From positions 80,192 through 144,191 of the forward strand of contig JAZRYR010000011.1 of the NCBI GenBank assembly GCA_045600845.1: DNA of 64,000 nt, given 5' to 3'. Under the pieces are notes generated by a model. It did no database searches, was not told the DNA's origin, and saw nothing but the letters and a program-made list of their open reading frames with translations. How positions within the stretch are numbered: position 1 is the stretch's first letter; every line of letters begins with the position of its first letter. Of the stretch, positions 1-8,427 are shown piece by piece. This DNA comes from RGIG5612 sp045600845 (GTDB taxonomy: Bacteria; Bacillota; Clostridia; Lachnospirales; Lachnospiraceae). Made by a program: the position numbers and the translations under genes.

Positions 1-335
1 CAAACAGCCCTATGTCCTCTTCCTGCCGGGACATACTTTTCTTGGAAGTCAAGGTTATGTCTTATCTCAGGTACTTCGCCGTCCTTAAATGGTTCATTGC
101 ATACTCCGCATTTTGTAGGATCATAACAATATGCATATGGGTGTCTTTTCTCAGAAATTTCTTCTTCCTCAAGGTCATTCTTACCGCATAAGATACATAA
201 CTTGTAGTCATCGCAGTAAACAATATGATTACATTCTGGTTCCTCCGCATTAGCAGTGCCTGCAAATGTAAATCCGAGGCACATCACCGCAATCGCCAGT
301 ATAGTCATTTTCATTAGTGATTTTTTTATTGACAT
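1..335 (-). CDS. Secreted cysteine-rich protein, N-terminal part (runs off window)
   Basis: An open frame starts at ATG 335 and reads without a stop to the window edge, so only about the first 111 residues are visible. The start has a good ribosome-binding site (AAGGGG, about 9 bases upstream). The N-terminus is a classical signal peptide: Lys residues at 4-5, a hydrophobic core, then a likely cleavage site after AGTANA near residue 30. The mature part has spaced Cys pairs (CILCG, CGVC) and His residues, suggesting small zinc or disulfide knuckles. It lies just downstream of a sortase-anchor tail with similar Cys pairs on the same strand. I do not recognise the family; export is well supported, function is not. 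Confidence 0.6.
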   Translation of the reverse strand, partial: MSIKKSLMKMTILAIAVMCLGFTFAGTANAEEPECNHIVYCDDYKLCILCGKNDLEEEEISEKRHPYAYCYDPTKCGVCNEPFKDGEVPEIRHNLDFQEKYVPAGRGHRAV

Positions 336-361
336 AAATATCTACCCCTTTTCCTACTTTT

Positions 362-769
362 TCATTTTATTTTATCTTTTTTTCTCAAATACAGAAGCAC
401 TCCCAGGATTACCACTGTAGCTGCGCCGAACATAATCACATACCGGATGATATTCCCTGCCAAGTTATCTCCTGTTTCTGGGTTATCACTATCAGGACCT
501 CCTTCGCCTGCACCACCTCCGCATATTATGCAGGTTCCGCCTTCGCCAAATTCATGAGGTAAAACTACTGCCATATTACAATACTCGCAATACCCCTCGT
601 GCTCTTTATCAGATATGCTCTGTACTTTAAGGATTGCATGTCCATTACATCCGCCAATCCAGACAAGTTTATCAAACATATAATTTGCTACCTTAAGATC
701 ACGATAAGCGAGTCCCTCATACAGTTCTTCGGAAGCATCAAGAATAAATGCGCCGTAATTCTTTGGCAA
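362..769 (-). pseudogene. C-terminal remnant of a sortase-anchored surface protein
   Basis: The 135 codons end in a typical wall-sorting signal: NPETG followed by D, a hydrophobic stretch of about 20 residues, then RKKDKIK. Before it lie Cys pairs (CEYC, CIIC) and a Gly-rich linker. A sortase substrate needs a signal peptide, but none is present: the frame opens only near position 811, and the first usable start is a TTG with no convincing ribosome-binding site. Upstream DNA belongs to a decayed AAA+ ATPase, so this looks like the 3' end of a gene whose head was lost. It could be a short expressed ORF, but it would not be exported. Confidence 0.5.
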
Positions 770-777
770 TAATTCAG

Positions 778-1395
778 CTACCGTTGAGTTAACCCGTAAA
801 CAATTGCTTGTTCACGATTGTTATATTGAGGAACAAATTTTGCCGTATCCAGATAATCAAATGGTTGAAGATGAATGATCAGATCTCTTCTGCCATATAA
901 AGGCGCATTCTCCGAAAGAACATCTTCTCGCATAAAATGAACCAATGATCCTCAAAGTATAAACAGCATTTTGGTTTCTTTCCAATCATGGTCCACATAT
1001 TTTTGAATAAGCGAATTCATATATCTGCATTCTTTAGAAAGGTATGGATATTCATCAATGAAAAAAATGAAAAAAACGATTTTCTCCTTTTTGGCAATCG
1101 CTGTTATGTAATCAAAAAGCTTTTCAAAGCTGTCAAAATGTATGTTCCCCACCATTTACGGTGCGGTTTCTATAAGGACGGCCTCTGTCATTCTATCTAA
1201 CAGTTCTGCTTCATTCCTTTCGACTGCAATGAAAGAAATGTTCTTACAAGCGTTATCCTTGCAGAATTTGTTGATCAATTCTGTTTTTCCGATTCGTCTG
1301 CGTCCATACAGAACAACAATCTGGAATTAATCTTTTTCATATCTTTTTTTGAGATCCATTTACTCTCGATTTCTTCCAATGAATACTTTTTCCAT
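778..1395 (-). pseudogene. Decayed AAA+ ATPase (archaeal-type ATPase/DUF234-like family)
   Basis: One minus-strand frame from ATG 1395 to TAG 778 keeps the family hallmarks in order but is broken by internal stops (TAA, TAA, TAA, TGA). Visible pieces are the start MEKVFIGRNRE, a Walker A segment in LYGRRRIGKTELINKF, a Walker B-like FFIDEYPYL, the stretch YVDHDWKETKMLFIL, and the conserved LYGRRDLIIHLQPFDYL. Intact relatives are around 450 residues; here the C-terminal half is missing and the frame ends beside the surface-protein tail. These ATPases are often accessory genes of unknown role. Several stops in one frame rule out a single sequencing error. Confidence 0.8.
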
Positions 1396-1565
1396 TATTA
1401 TTTCCTCGATGTAACCTTACGAGCCAGAAACAATTTAACCGAAATTTATTTCGGTTAACTGCATTATATATTTTTACTTTTATTTTTCAAATACATTTTT
1501 ATCCTCAACTTTGAAGTTTTTATATTGTCTAAATCGTGCCGCGTCCCTGACTTTTCCGCAAGCAA

Positions 1566-1590
1566 AAAATGCCGATATTCTCGGCATTTT
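1566..1590. terminator. Perfect 10-bp inverted repeat, bidirectional terminator-like hairpin
   Basis: AAAATGCCGA and TCGGCATTTT pair perfectly around a five-base loop, with A/T runs on both sides, so either strand could give a terminator-like hairpin. It sits between two divergent units, with no obvious gene ending at it. It may be a relic terminator or a binding site upstream of the helix-turn-helix gene. Confidence 0.5.
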
Positions 1591-1648
1591 AACGCTTTAA
1601 TGTATTTGAAATAATATGTTATACTTATCGGGAAAAGGTGGAAATAAT

Positions 1649-2218
1649 ATGATTGATCAAAATTTACTGGAAGAATTAAAACAATATATTGCAGAAAACC
1701 TGGAAGAGGAAATCTTTCTTCCAGATGAAGAGAAGCCTTCTCAAGTTTTTCTTAGTGCCCGGCCTAGACTTTCCTTAGGTGCTTATGCAAAGCAGTCTGC
1801 ACCGAGAAATGAAATGACGGATGAAACCTGCTTTAAAACGGAAACTTATTGCAACATGGATATTTCTATGGACCTGGACGAGAGCTTTTCTGAAATGCTC
1901 CTTCGAAAGATTGATGAAAGCGGGATGAAAGATTCGGTAGTGTATAAGCGTGCAAATGTAAGTAAGCAGGTTTTTTCCAACATCCGCAGCAGTAATAATT
2001 ATGTTCCTTCCAAAACCACGGCACTGGCTTTTGCGATTGCTCTGGAAATGAATTTAGAGGAGACAAAACAGCTCCTGGAACGGGCCGGATACGCCCTTTC
2101 CCATAGCTATAAGTTCGATGTAATCGTAGAATATTTCATCAAAAACCAGAAATATGATATTGATGAAATCAATGAGGCGCTTTATGAATATGACCAGAAA
2201 TTGCTGGGCACAAAATAA
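1649..2218 (+). CDS. Helix-turn-helix (XRE-like) domain protein
   Basis: The protein has 189 residues from ATG 1649, chosen over an upstream in-frame ATG at 1616 because AAAGGTGG lies just before it. The first 70 residues are acidic and variable. A middle section (SEMLLRKIDESGMKDSVVYK) leads into a helix-turn-helix with NVSKQVFSNIRSS and PSKTTALAFAIALEMNLEET, the usual recognition and wall helices of a lambda-repressor-like fold. The C-terminal 40 residues (FDVIVEYFIKNQKYDIDEIN) form a helical extension seen in a clostridial family I recall by pattern only. It probably binds DNA; the target is unknown. It could control the downstream operon, 138 bases away on the same strand. Confidence 0.65.
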   Translation: MIDQNLLEELKQYIAENLEEEIFLPDEEKPSQVFLSARPRLSLGAYAKQSAPRNEMTDETCFKTETYCNMDISMDLDESFSEMLLRKIDESGMKDSVVYKRANVSKQVFSNIRSSNNYVPSKTTALAFAIALEMNLEETKQLLERAGYALSHSYKFDVIVEYFIKNQKYDIDEINEALYEYDQKLLGTK

Positions 2219-2356
2219 TGTCGATTTTTAACATTTTAGCGACGAAGTTTCTATACTTTTTTGTTGAAAATGTTATATAATAAATTATTAAATTCACAAA
2301 ATTATGGGGCTTAAAACAGGTAAAACTATAATCATATAATAAAGGAGAAGGATACT

Positions 2357-3391
2357 ATGAAATTAACACCAAAAGAGAATTATTTGATGCTCGGTCGTGG
2401 CGAAATGCCGGAGTACGTTCCTTTCTATACTATGATGGGAACAGAGTTTAATGGAGAAGCTTGTGTTAAGACTTTATCTCCAAGAATATTTGATGAAAAT
2501 CATTTCCAGCCTGGCGGATATGATATGTGGGGCGTTCGCTATGCTGCAGATGAAAACACCGGCGCAACTCTTCCTGAACCGAATAACTTCTTACTGGAAG
2601 ATATTAATGATTGGGAAAAAGTTATTAAATTCCCGAACAGACATGAAGAATATGATCTGGAAATGATGTACAGACAGGATCTGGAAAGAACCGGCATCGA
2701 CAGAAATAAATCCGCAACAATTGCTCATGCTGGATTTATGCCTTTCCAGCAGTTAGTTGCATTAATGGGATTTACCGAGGGACTTTGCTCTTTAGCAACT
2801 GATCCGGATGTTGTAAAAGATATGTTAAATGCAATGGTAGACTGGATTGAGCCTGTTATGTATCGTGTTATCGATGCTTACAAGCCGGATATCTGGTACA
2901 TGTTAGACGATACCGCCGCAAAACACACTCCATTCTTCTCATTAGACACCTACCGTGATATTTTCGTTCCAATCTACAAGAGACTTGCAAAACCTGCTGT
3001 GGAAAGAGGTATTCCAATTCAGTTCCATAACTGTGGAAAATGCGAAATTTTCGTGGAAGATATGATTGATTTCGGTGTTAAATATTGGGATCCTGCACAG
3101 GAAATGAACGACCTGTTAGGAATCAAAGAAAAATATAAAGGCAAAATCTGCTTAGTAGGATGCTGGGATTGGGATTCCAAGATGCCGAAGGGATGGCCGG
3201 ATGGATATGATGAAGAAGAACTTCGCCAGGGCGTAAGAGATTCTATCGACAAATACGGCAAAGACGGCGGATACTCCTTCTCCGGTGGTATTCCTGGAAA
3301 AGATGAAGCTTCTAAGAAAGCGAACAAGATTGTTCGAGAAGAAGCTCATTACTATGGACATAGATTCTATGGCGATACAGATTTTGAATAA
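2357..3391 (+). CDS. Uroporphyrinogen decarboxylase-fold protein (MtaA/CmuA-like methyltransferase family), paralog 1
   Basis: The 344-residue product belongs to the URO-D superfamily by overall pattern: DPDVVKDMLNAMVDW near residues 149-163, a DDTAAKHTPFFS segment near 184-195, and the HNCG motif with His224 and Cys226. The His-x-Cys pair is the zinc site by which MtaA-type enzymes activate a thiol acceptor in cobamide methyl transfer; true heme decarboxylases lack it. The third ligand, usually a Cys some 70-80 residues later, is not evident, although Cys229, Cys265 and Cys269 are near. The start has a strong site (AAAGGAGAAGG). It heads an operon with a ferredoxin-like aldo/keto reductase and a second paralog. 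Methyl transfer from a methylated substrate is the best guess; no corrinoid protein is adjacent. Confidence 0.8.
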   Translation: MKLTPKENYLMLGRGEMPEYVPFYTMMGTEFNGEACVKTLSPRIFDENHFQPGGYDMWGVRYAADENTGATLPEPNNFLLEDINDWEKVIKFPNRHEEYDLEMMYRQDLERTGIDRNKSATIAHAGFMPFQQLVALMGFTEGLCSLATDPDVVKDMLNAMVDWIEPVMYRVIDAYKPDIWYMLDDTAAKHTPFFSLDTYRDIFVPIYKRLAKPAVERGIPIQFHNCGKCEIFVEDMIDFGVKYWDPAQEMNDLLGIKEKYKGKICLVGCWDWDSKMPKGWPDGYDEEELRQGVRDSIDKYGKDGGYSFSGGIPGKDEASKKANKIVREEAHYYGHRFYGDTDFE

Positions 3392-3407
3392 AATTGAGGA
3401 AGAATAA

Positions 3408-4544
3408 ATGAAATATACAGATTATAAGGGAGAGAAAATTTCCCGTTTAGGCTTTGGTCTTATGAGACTTCCGGTTATCGATGATGACCAGTCGAAAATT
3501 GATTACGATAAAGTAGAAGAAATGGTTCTTTACGCAGTGGAGAATGGCGTAAACTATTTTGATACCGCTTATGTATATCATAATGGTTTCTCAGAGCAGG
3601 TTCTGGGTCAGATTATGGAAAATAACAAACTGAGAGATAAAATGAATGTTGCTACGAAAATGTTCACTTTCGGAATTGATTCTCCAGACTTTGATCCACG
3701 AAAAATGTTAGATGAGCAGTTAGAAAGATTGAAAACAGATCATATCGATTTCTATCTGCTGCATGGCCTGAGCTCCAGATCTTGGGGAACCCTTCGTGAC
3801 AAACTGAACATCTGTGATTATCTGCAGGATATGAAGAGCCAGGGAGTTTTACGTTACATTGGTTTTTCTTTCCATGATGATTATGAAATGTTCAAGACTA
3901 TTTTAGACGACTTTGACGCATGGGATTTCGGACAGATTCAGTACAACTATATGGATCATGAAATTCAGGCTGGTGACAAAGGTCTTGCATATGCAGTAGA
4001 AAAGAACGTTCCACTGGCAATTATGGAACCTTTAAAGGGCGGCATGCTGACCTTCCCAGACTATCCGGAAATTGACGCAGCGAAAGAAAAATATGGCTTG
4101 GGCGACATGAAGAACGTAGAGCTGGCTTTCGATTATGTTTATGACAAACCAGGTATCCTTACTGTATTAAGTGGTATGGGAACTATGGAAATGGTTAAGG
4201 ACAATATCGAAATCGCGGACAGAAGCAGCGAAGGCATGTTTACCGAAGATATGGAAAAATGCGTGGAAGAAATCCGCCAGATTCTGGAAAAAACAGAAAA
4301 CATTCCTTGTACTTCCTGCCGTTACTGCGTAGCTGGATGTCCACAGAATATTGCCATTCCTTCTGCTTTCAGCCTGTATAACGCTGGAAAGAAATATCGC
4401 AACCCTGCTTCCCAGAAGAGAAACTATGACAGATCCTGCGCAAATATCGGTGATTGCATCGAGTGCGGTGCTTGTATGGATATTTGCCCACAGCATCTGG
4501 AAATACCAGCTCTTTTGAAGGAAGTACAGAGCTATCTTGGATAA
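3408..4544 (+). CDS. Aldo/keto reductase with C-terminal ferredoxin domain
   Basis: The 378-residue protein opens with the aldo/keto reductase barrel: RLGFGLMRLP near residues 14-23, NYFDTAY around 49-55 with the catalytic Asp and Tyr, and LLHG for the active-site His. The last 90 residues carry CTSCRYCVAGCPQNIAIP and CIECGACMDICPQH, cysteine clusters able to bind two [4Fe-4S] centres. This fused class is common in anaerobes and is thought to couple ferredoxin or flavin electrons to a carbonyl or enoate substrate. It starts 17 bases after the first URO-D-like gene and 36 bases before the second, so all three are probably one transcript. The substrate cannot be read from the sequence. Confidence 0.85.
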   Translation: MKYTDYKGEKISRLGFGLMRLPVIDDDQSKIDYDKVEEMVLYAVENGVNYFDTAYVYHNGFSEQVLGQIMENNKLRDKMNVATKMFTFGIDSPDFDPRKMLDEQLERLKTDHIDFYLLHGLSSRSWGTLRDKLNICDYLQDMKSQGVLRYIGFSFHDDYEMFKTILDDFDAWDFGQIQYNYMDHEIQAGDKGLAYAVEKNVPLAIMEPLKGGMLTFPDYPEIDAAKEKYGLGDMKNVELAFDYVYDKPGILTVLSGMGTMEMVKDNIEIADRSSEGMFTEDMEKCVEEIRQILEKTENIPCTSCRYCVAGCPQNIAIPSAFSLYNAGKKYRNPASQKRNYDRSCANIGDCIECGACMDICPQHLEIPALLKEVQSYLG

Positions 4545-4579
4545 ATAATTAACATAAACATAGAGGAGGATTTTATTTT

Positions 4580-5641
4580 ATGAACGGTTTACAGAAAAAA
4601 CCTGCATACAGTAAAAGAGAATTACTGACTGTGGATACCAAACCTGGCTTTTTTGGCTCTGGAGATATCCCGCTTATGGACACTCCTGTTTCTTACAGAG
4701 AAAACATGAATGCTCATTACTTCGACAAAGACCCTTGGTTCACAGCTTCTATTCGTGATACTACAAGCCTTCAGCTGAAAGATTACAACGAGAATCTTTC
4801 CAGACCTCATGGCCATGACGCAGTTGACTTCTTCGGCGTACCATGGAAATGGGTTGAGAGTGCTGGCGGATCTATCACTCCTGGAGGAAATCCTACATTC
4901 ACCGATGCCAACGAGTGGAGAGACAAAATCTCTATTCCGGATGTTGACAAATGGGATTGGGAAGCAGCTGCAAAAGATTATAAGATGGACCCTAGATTCT
5001 CAAGAATCTTTACTTTCTTAAACGGCTTCTGGTTTGAGAGACTGATTTCTCTCATGGATTTCGAAAATGCTGCTATGGCTCTGATTGACCCAGATCAGCA
5101 GGATGCTGTTAAAGACCTGTTTGGCGAAATGACAAACATGGGTATCAAGTTAGTTGATAAGATTTGTGAATACTTCCCTGGAATCGATGGCTTTACCGTA
5201 CATGATGACTGGGGTGCACAGAAGGCTCCGTTCTTCGCAGAGAGCACAGCTTATGAAATGTTCTTCCCATTCATGAAAGATTTCGTAGATCATATTCATA
5301 GCAAAGGCAGATATATTACCATCCATTCTTGCGGCAAGATTGAAGACAGAGTGCATATCTTTGTAGAAGCTGGTATTGATGGTTGGGAAATGATGAACAT
5401 TAACGATGTTCGTAAGCTTTACACCGAGTTTGGCGATAAGCTTTGCTTCCAGGCATGGCCACATCCATTTGATGTAAACGATGATGCTGCAGCAGTAGAA
5501 GCAGCTAGAGAATTCTTTGATTTCTTCTGCAAACCTGGAAAACCATCCTTACTGGGCATGGGCTTCAGAGAAGCATTAGACTGCAGAGTATTCCGTGAGG
5601 AGTTATACGAATACTCAAGAAAGAAATATCTGGGTCTGTAA
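4580..5641 (+). CDS. Uroporphyrinogen decarboxylase-fold protein (MtaA/CmuA-like family), paralog 2
   Basis: The 353-residue protein is a divergent relative of the protein encoded at 2357. It has FTVHDDWGAQKAPFFA near residues 205-220, the usual barrel motif before FMKDFVDHIHSKG, then the zinc motif IHSCG with His249 and Cys251. A Cys at 317, 66 residues further on, could be the third ligand, so this copy looks closer to a functional MtaA-type zinc site than its partner. The N-terminal 50 residues are longer and unlike the partner. The ribosome-binding site (GAGGAGG) is good. The gene ends 35 bases before a strong terminator. Possibly the two paralogs split the tasks of demethylating a substrate and passing the methyl group on; this is inference. 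Confidence 0.8.
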   Translation: MNGLQKKPAYSKRELLTVDTKPGFFGSGDIPLMDTPVSYRENMNAHYFDKDPWFTASIRDTTSLQLKDYNENLSRPHGHDAVDFFGVPWKWVESAGGSITPGGNPTFTDANEWRDKISIPDVDKWDWEAAAKDYKMDPRFSRIFTFLNGFWFERLISLMDFENAAMALIDPDQQDAVKDLFGEMTNMGIKLVDKICEYFPGIDGFTVHDDWGAQKAPFFAESTAYEMFFPFMKDFVDHIHSKGRYITIHSCGKIEDRVHIFVEAGIDGWEMMNINDVRKLYTEFGDKLCFQAWPHPFDVNDDAAAVEAAREFFDFFCKPGKPSLLGMGFREALDCRVFREELYEYSRKKYLGL

Positions 5642-5675
5642 TTGATTAAAATTTCAGTCAGATTATTAACGAAGG

Positions 5676-5706
5676 AAAAGGACCGGAAACCTATCCGGTC
5701 CTTTTA
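5676..5706 (+). terminator. Intrinsic terminator of the URO-D/AKR operon
   Basis: AAAAGGACCGG pairs perfectly with CCGGTCCTTTT around an eight-base loop, giving an 11-bp stem that ends in a T run. It stands 35 bases after the last gene of the operon. Confidence 0.85.
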
Positions 5707-5753
5707 AGTAACAGCACATGTATTTCTGTACTTGTTCGTGACTTACGGATTTT

Positions 5754-6632
5754 ATGATTTCTTTTAATGACTATTGCCGGAGTACGTTCGGCGAAAAACT
5801 TTATAAAATCAGTCTGGATGCCGGATTTACCTGCCCCAACAGAGATGGGACGAAAGGTAATCGAGGCTGTATATTCTGTTCCGAAGGAGGCAGCGGTGAT
5901 TTCGCTCAGACGCCTTGTTTTTCTATTCATGAACAGATAGAAGAGGCAAAAAAACAAGTTGCAAAGAAATATAAAGGGAATCGTTACATTGCATATTTTC
6001 AGGCTTTTACCAATACTTATGGCAGTCCGGAAAGATTACGCGATATATTTTTTTCAGTGGCAGAAAGGGAAGATATTGCCGCAATTGATATTGCGACCCG
6101 ACCGGATTGCCTGGGAAATGAAATCCTGGAAATTCTGAAAGAACTGAAGGAAATCAAGCCGGTAATCGTAGAACTGGGACTTCAGACCATCCATGAGAAA
6201 ACGATTTCGTATATCCGCCGTGCTTACGATAATCAGGAGTATGAGAGTGCCGTCCGAAAACTGAATGAACTTGGAATTCATACCGTAACCCATGTGATTC
6301 TGGGACTTCCCGGAGAAACGAAAGAAGAAATGGTTGATACGGTAAAATATGTAGTCGAGCAGGGAAGTAAAGGAATAAAACTGCAGCTGCTTCATGTATT
6401 AAAAGGAACCGATCTGGCAGCAGACTATGAAGCCGGCAAGTTTGAAGTTCTGACTCTGGATGAATACATTGACATCCTGAAAGCCTGTGTACGGGAAATC
6501 CCCGAGAACATGGTAGTGCACCGGCTGACTGGAGATGGACCGAAAAAAATACTTCTTGCACCTTCGTGGAGCGGTGATAAAAAGAGCGTTTTAAACCGGA
6601 TCAATAAGGAAATCTGGAAAAGCGCCACATAA
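5754..6632 (+). CDS. Radical SAM protein, YhcC/TIGR01212-like
   Basis: The 292-residue protein matches the YhcC-type radical SAM family: GEKLYKISLDAGFTCPNRDG near the start, then CIFCSEGGSGDF supplies the further cluster cysteines. The first Cys lies in TCPNRDG and the pair in GCIFC, a wide CX(n)CxxC spacing typical of this family rather than the CX3CX2C form. Later motifs such as IDIATRPDCL and VIVELGLQT are also family traits. The substrate is not established; a role in RNA or metabolite modification is often assumed. ATG 5754 is the first start after an in-frame TGA, but its ribosome-binding site is poor. mobA follows 38 bases later on the same strand. Confidence 0.85.
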   Translation: MISFNDYCRSTFGEKLYKISLDAGFTCPNRDGTKGNRGCIFCSEGGSGDFAQTPCFSIHEQIEEAKKQVAKKYKGNRYIAYFQAFTNTYGSPERLRDIFFSVAEREDIAAIDIATRPDCLGNEILEILKELKEIKPVIVELGLQTIHEKTISYIRRAYDNQEYESAVRKLNELGIHTVTHVILGLPGETKEEMVDTVKYVVEQGSKGIKLQLLHVLKGTDLAADYEAGKFEVLTLDEYIDILKACVREIPENMVVHRLTGDGPKKILLAPSWSGDKKSVLNRINKEIWKSAT

Positions 6633-6670
6633 TATATTATGATTTATGAGCATAACGAGGAGGTTTTAAA

Positions 6671-7300
6671 ATGAAAAATCTGGTAATCCTGGCAGGAGGG
6701 AAAAGCCGTCGCATGGGAAGTGATAAGGTTTTTCTTGGAATCCATGGGGAAACCTTTTTGGAACGATTATATAAAAGAGGAACAGCGTTTTTTGACAATG
6801 TTTATATCTCTACCGACACAGAGGAACATGCTTTTGAAATTCTACGTCTGCCGGAACTGAAGAATATCGATAACCATCATATCATTACCGACCAGTATCC
6901 GGATTGTGGACCTCTGGGAGGTATTGTATCTGTATTTGAAAAAACGGATGCAGACCGTTTTGCCATTGTTCCAACGGATGTTCCTCTTGCGGATATGAGA
7001 GTGCTGGATACTCTTTTTCAGCAATGCAACGGAAAACCTTGTATTTTCCGACGGGACAACGGCTTTCTGGAACCGCTGATCGGTGTTTACGATAAGAACT
7101 GTCTGAGGGTATTTAAAAACTGTTTGGAAAAGCAGGAATACCCGATTCGAAAACCTTTGGAAATCAATGGATTTCAGACCTTTTCCGCAGAGGAACTTAT
7201 TCAAAGGAATCCAGTGCTGAAAGAGGTAAATTTTGCGTCATGCTTTAAAAATATAAATAATCCTGAAGATTACGAGGAATTAAAAAACAGCAGCTTCTGA
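6671..7300 (+). CDS. mobA: Molybdenum cofactor guanylyltransferase
   Basis: The 209-residue protein begins with the nucleotidyltransferase signature LVILAGGKSRRMGSDK, where the Gly-rich loop and Lys bind GTP, and has the acceptor segment DQYPDCGPLGGI and the metal-binding VPTDVPLAD. MobA joins GMP to molybdopterin to make the guanine dinucleotide cofactor used by DMSO-reductase-type molybdenum or tungsten enzymes, such as formate dehydrogenases. GAGGAGG precedes the ATG at good spacing. The gene faces the ABC importer at 7321-10242 and shares a terminator with it. No molybdopterin synthesis genes are in the window, so cofactor precursor must come from elsewhere on the chromosome. Confidence 0.88.
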   Translation: MKNLVILAGGKSRRMGSDKVFLGIHGETFLERLYKRGTAFFDNVYISTDTEEHAFEILRLPELKNIDNHHIITDQYPDCGPLGGIVSVFEKTDADRFAIVPTDVPLADMRVLDTLFQQCNGKPCIFRRDNGFLEPLIGVYDKNCLRVFKNCLEKQEYPIRKPLEINGFQTFSAEELIQRNPVLKEVNFASCFKNINNPEDYEELKNSSF

Positions 7301-7315
7301 CCGAAAGCTGCTGTT
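7286..7315. terminator. Bidirectional terminator between mobA and the ABC importer
   Basis: AACAGCAGCTT (7286-7296) pairs with AAGCTGCTGTT (7305-7315), an 11-bp perfect stem overlapping the mobA stop codon. T-rich flanks occur on both strands, as fits two convergent genes. Confidence 0.75.
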
Positions 7316-7320
7316 GGATT

Positions 7321-8427
7321 TTAAAAGGATTTTTTGGTTAACTTATCGTATTGATCATCGGTCAGATTGTGATGATAAAACAGCTGATAATATCGGATGA
7401 TTTCTTCTTTCACATCATATTTACAGGATTCCGGATATAAAATTGCCGGTAACCAGCTCATAGCCAGATAGCGTTGTACCGATGGAGGCGTGCCCATCCA
7501 GTTGTATGGATTATAAGGAGTTTCCACGTAATTGTCATGAACAATGGCATTTACCTCTCTCCAGCCGGGAATGTCTTTTACCGTATCATATATACTTCCA
7601 TTTCCAAAAATTACAAAATCCGGATTCCATAGAGCAATCTGTTCCAGGCCGACTTCATTCCCCAGACCTTTACCGGATATGGTTTCTACAACGGCGACAT
7701 TATCTGTCAGTAAGTCCAACAGCTGAGACTGGAAAGAGCCTTTGGCAAGGACGTTTAATCCATTGCTTCCCTGGACATACAGTGTCTTTACCTTCTTGTC
7801 ACCAACCTTTTTCATGATGTTTTCAGTACGGGAATAAACTTCCTTACAGTAATCAGAAAGGGCTTTTGCATCTTCTTCTTTGCCTAAAATAGAACCTAGT
7901 TTTTCAAATGTCTGGTCTGTATCGGCCAGTTCTGTCTGGACAAATACAATGGGGATGCCTGTCTGCAAGGTAAAGTTGTCCAGGTCTTGTTCCATGCCTT
8001 TTTTGTATTCCCCAATATCGATGACCAGTTGAGGCTCTGCAGCCACCAAGGCTTCGATATTCATTTCTTTGGAACTGAAGAATTGGCCAAAGTATGGAAG
8101 ATTCCGGTATTTTTCCGGAATAATTTCCGCCGCATAATCCTTCCATGGGTCGGAAAGGCCGACCAGCATTTCCGGAGCCAGGGCATAGAGAATCATCTGG
8201 GCGGAAGGACCGGATGGGACAACTCGGGAAACTTTTGATGGAATTTCCACATCTCGTCCGGCATCGTCTTTCCAAAGAAAAGAAGCAGCATCTTCCGAAC
8301 CGGAATCCAGATATCCGGATGCGGTAACCGGTCGTTCCATCCCGTCTCCGTCCATGACATCCCCGCAGGCAGTCAGGGACAGGCAGATTGTGAGAATCAG
8401 TAATACCGATAATATTTTTTTACTCAT
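7321..8427 (-). CDS. Lipoprotein substrate-binding protein of FecBCD/MolA-like ABC importer
   Basis: The 368-residue protein has a lipoprotein signal (positive start, hydrophobic core, lipobox LTAC with Cys21) and then a class III periplasmic-binding fold. The N-terminal lobe contains DDAGRDVEIPSKVSRVV and the C-terminal lobe LWNPDFVIFGNG. Such proteins serve siderophores, heme, cobalamin or, in the MolBCA group, molybdate and tungstate. The variant tail with NWMGTPPSVQRYLAMSW is not the usual siderophore one. Because mobA is next door, molybdate or tungstate is my preferred ligand, but iron chelates or corrinoids remain possible. Its start overlaps the stop of the ATPase gene by 8 bases, so it is the last gene of a three-gene unit. 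Confidence 0.82.
   Translation of the reverse strand: MSKKILSVLLILTICLSLTACGDVMDGDGMERPVTASGYLDSGSEDAASFLWKDDAGRDVEIPSKVSRVVPSGPSAQMILYALAPEMLVGLSDPWKDYAAEIIPEKYRNLPYFGQFFSSKEMNIEALVAAEPQLVIDIGEYKKGMEQDLDNFTLQTGIPIVFVQTELADTDQTFEKLGSILGKEEDAKALSDYCKEVYSRTENIMKKVGDKKVKTLYVQGSNGLNVLAKGSFQSQLLDLLTDNVAVVETISGKGLGNEVGLEQIALWNPDFVIFGNGSIYDTVKDIPGWREVNAIVHDNYVETPYNPYNWMGTPPSVQRYLAMSWLPAILYPESCKYDVKEEIIRYYQLFYHHNLTDDQYDKLTKKSF

Noticed and set aside
949..960. In-frame TGA of the AAA+ remnant as selenocysteine
   Set aside because: Three further TAA stops are in the same frame and no SECIS-like hairpin follows; decay explains all.
988..1330. Plus-strand ORFs opposite the AAA+ remnant
   Set aside because: Shadows of the ATPase frame, which has clear Walker motifs on the other strand.
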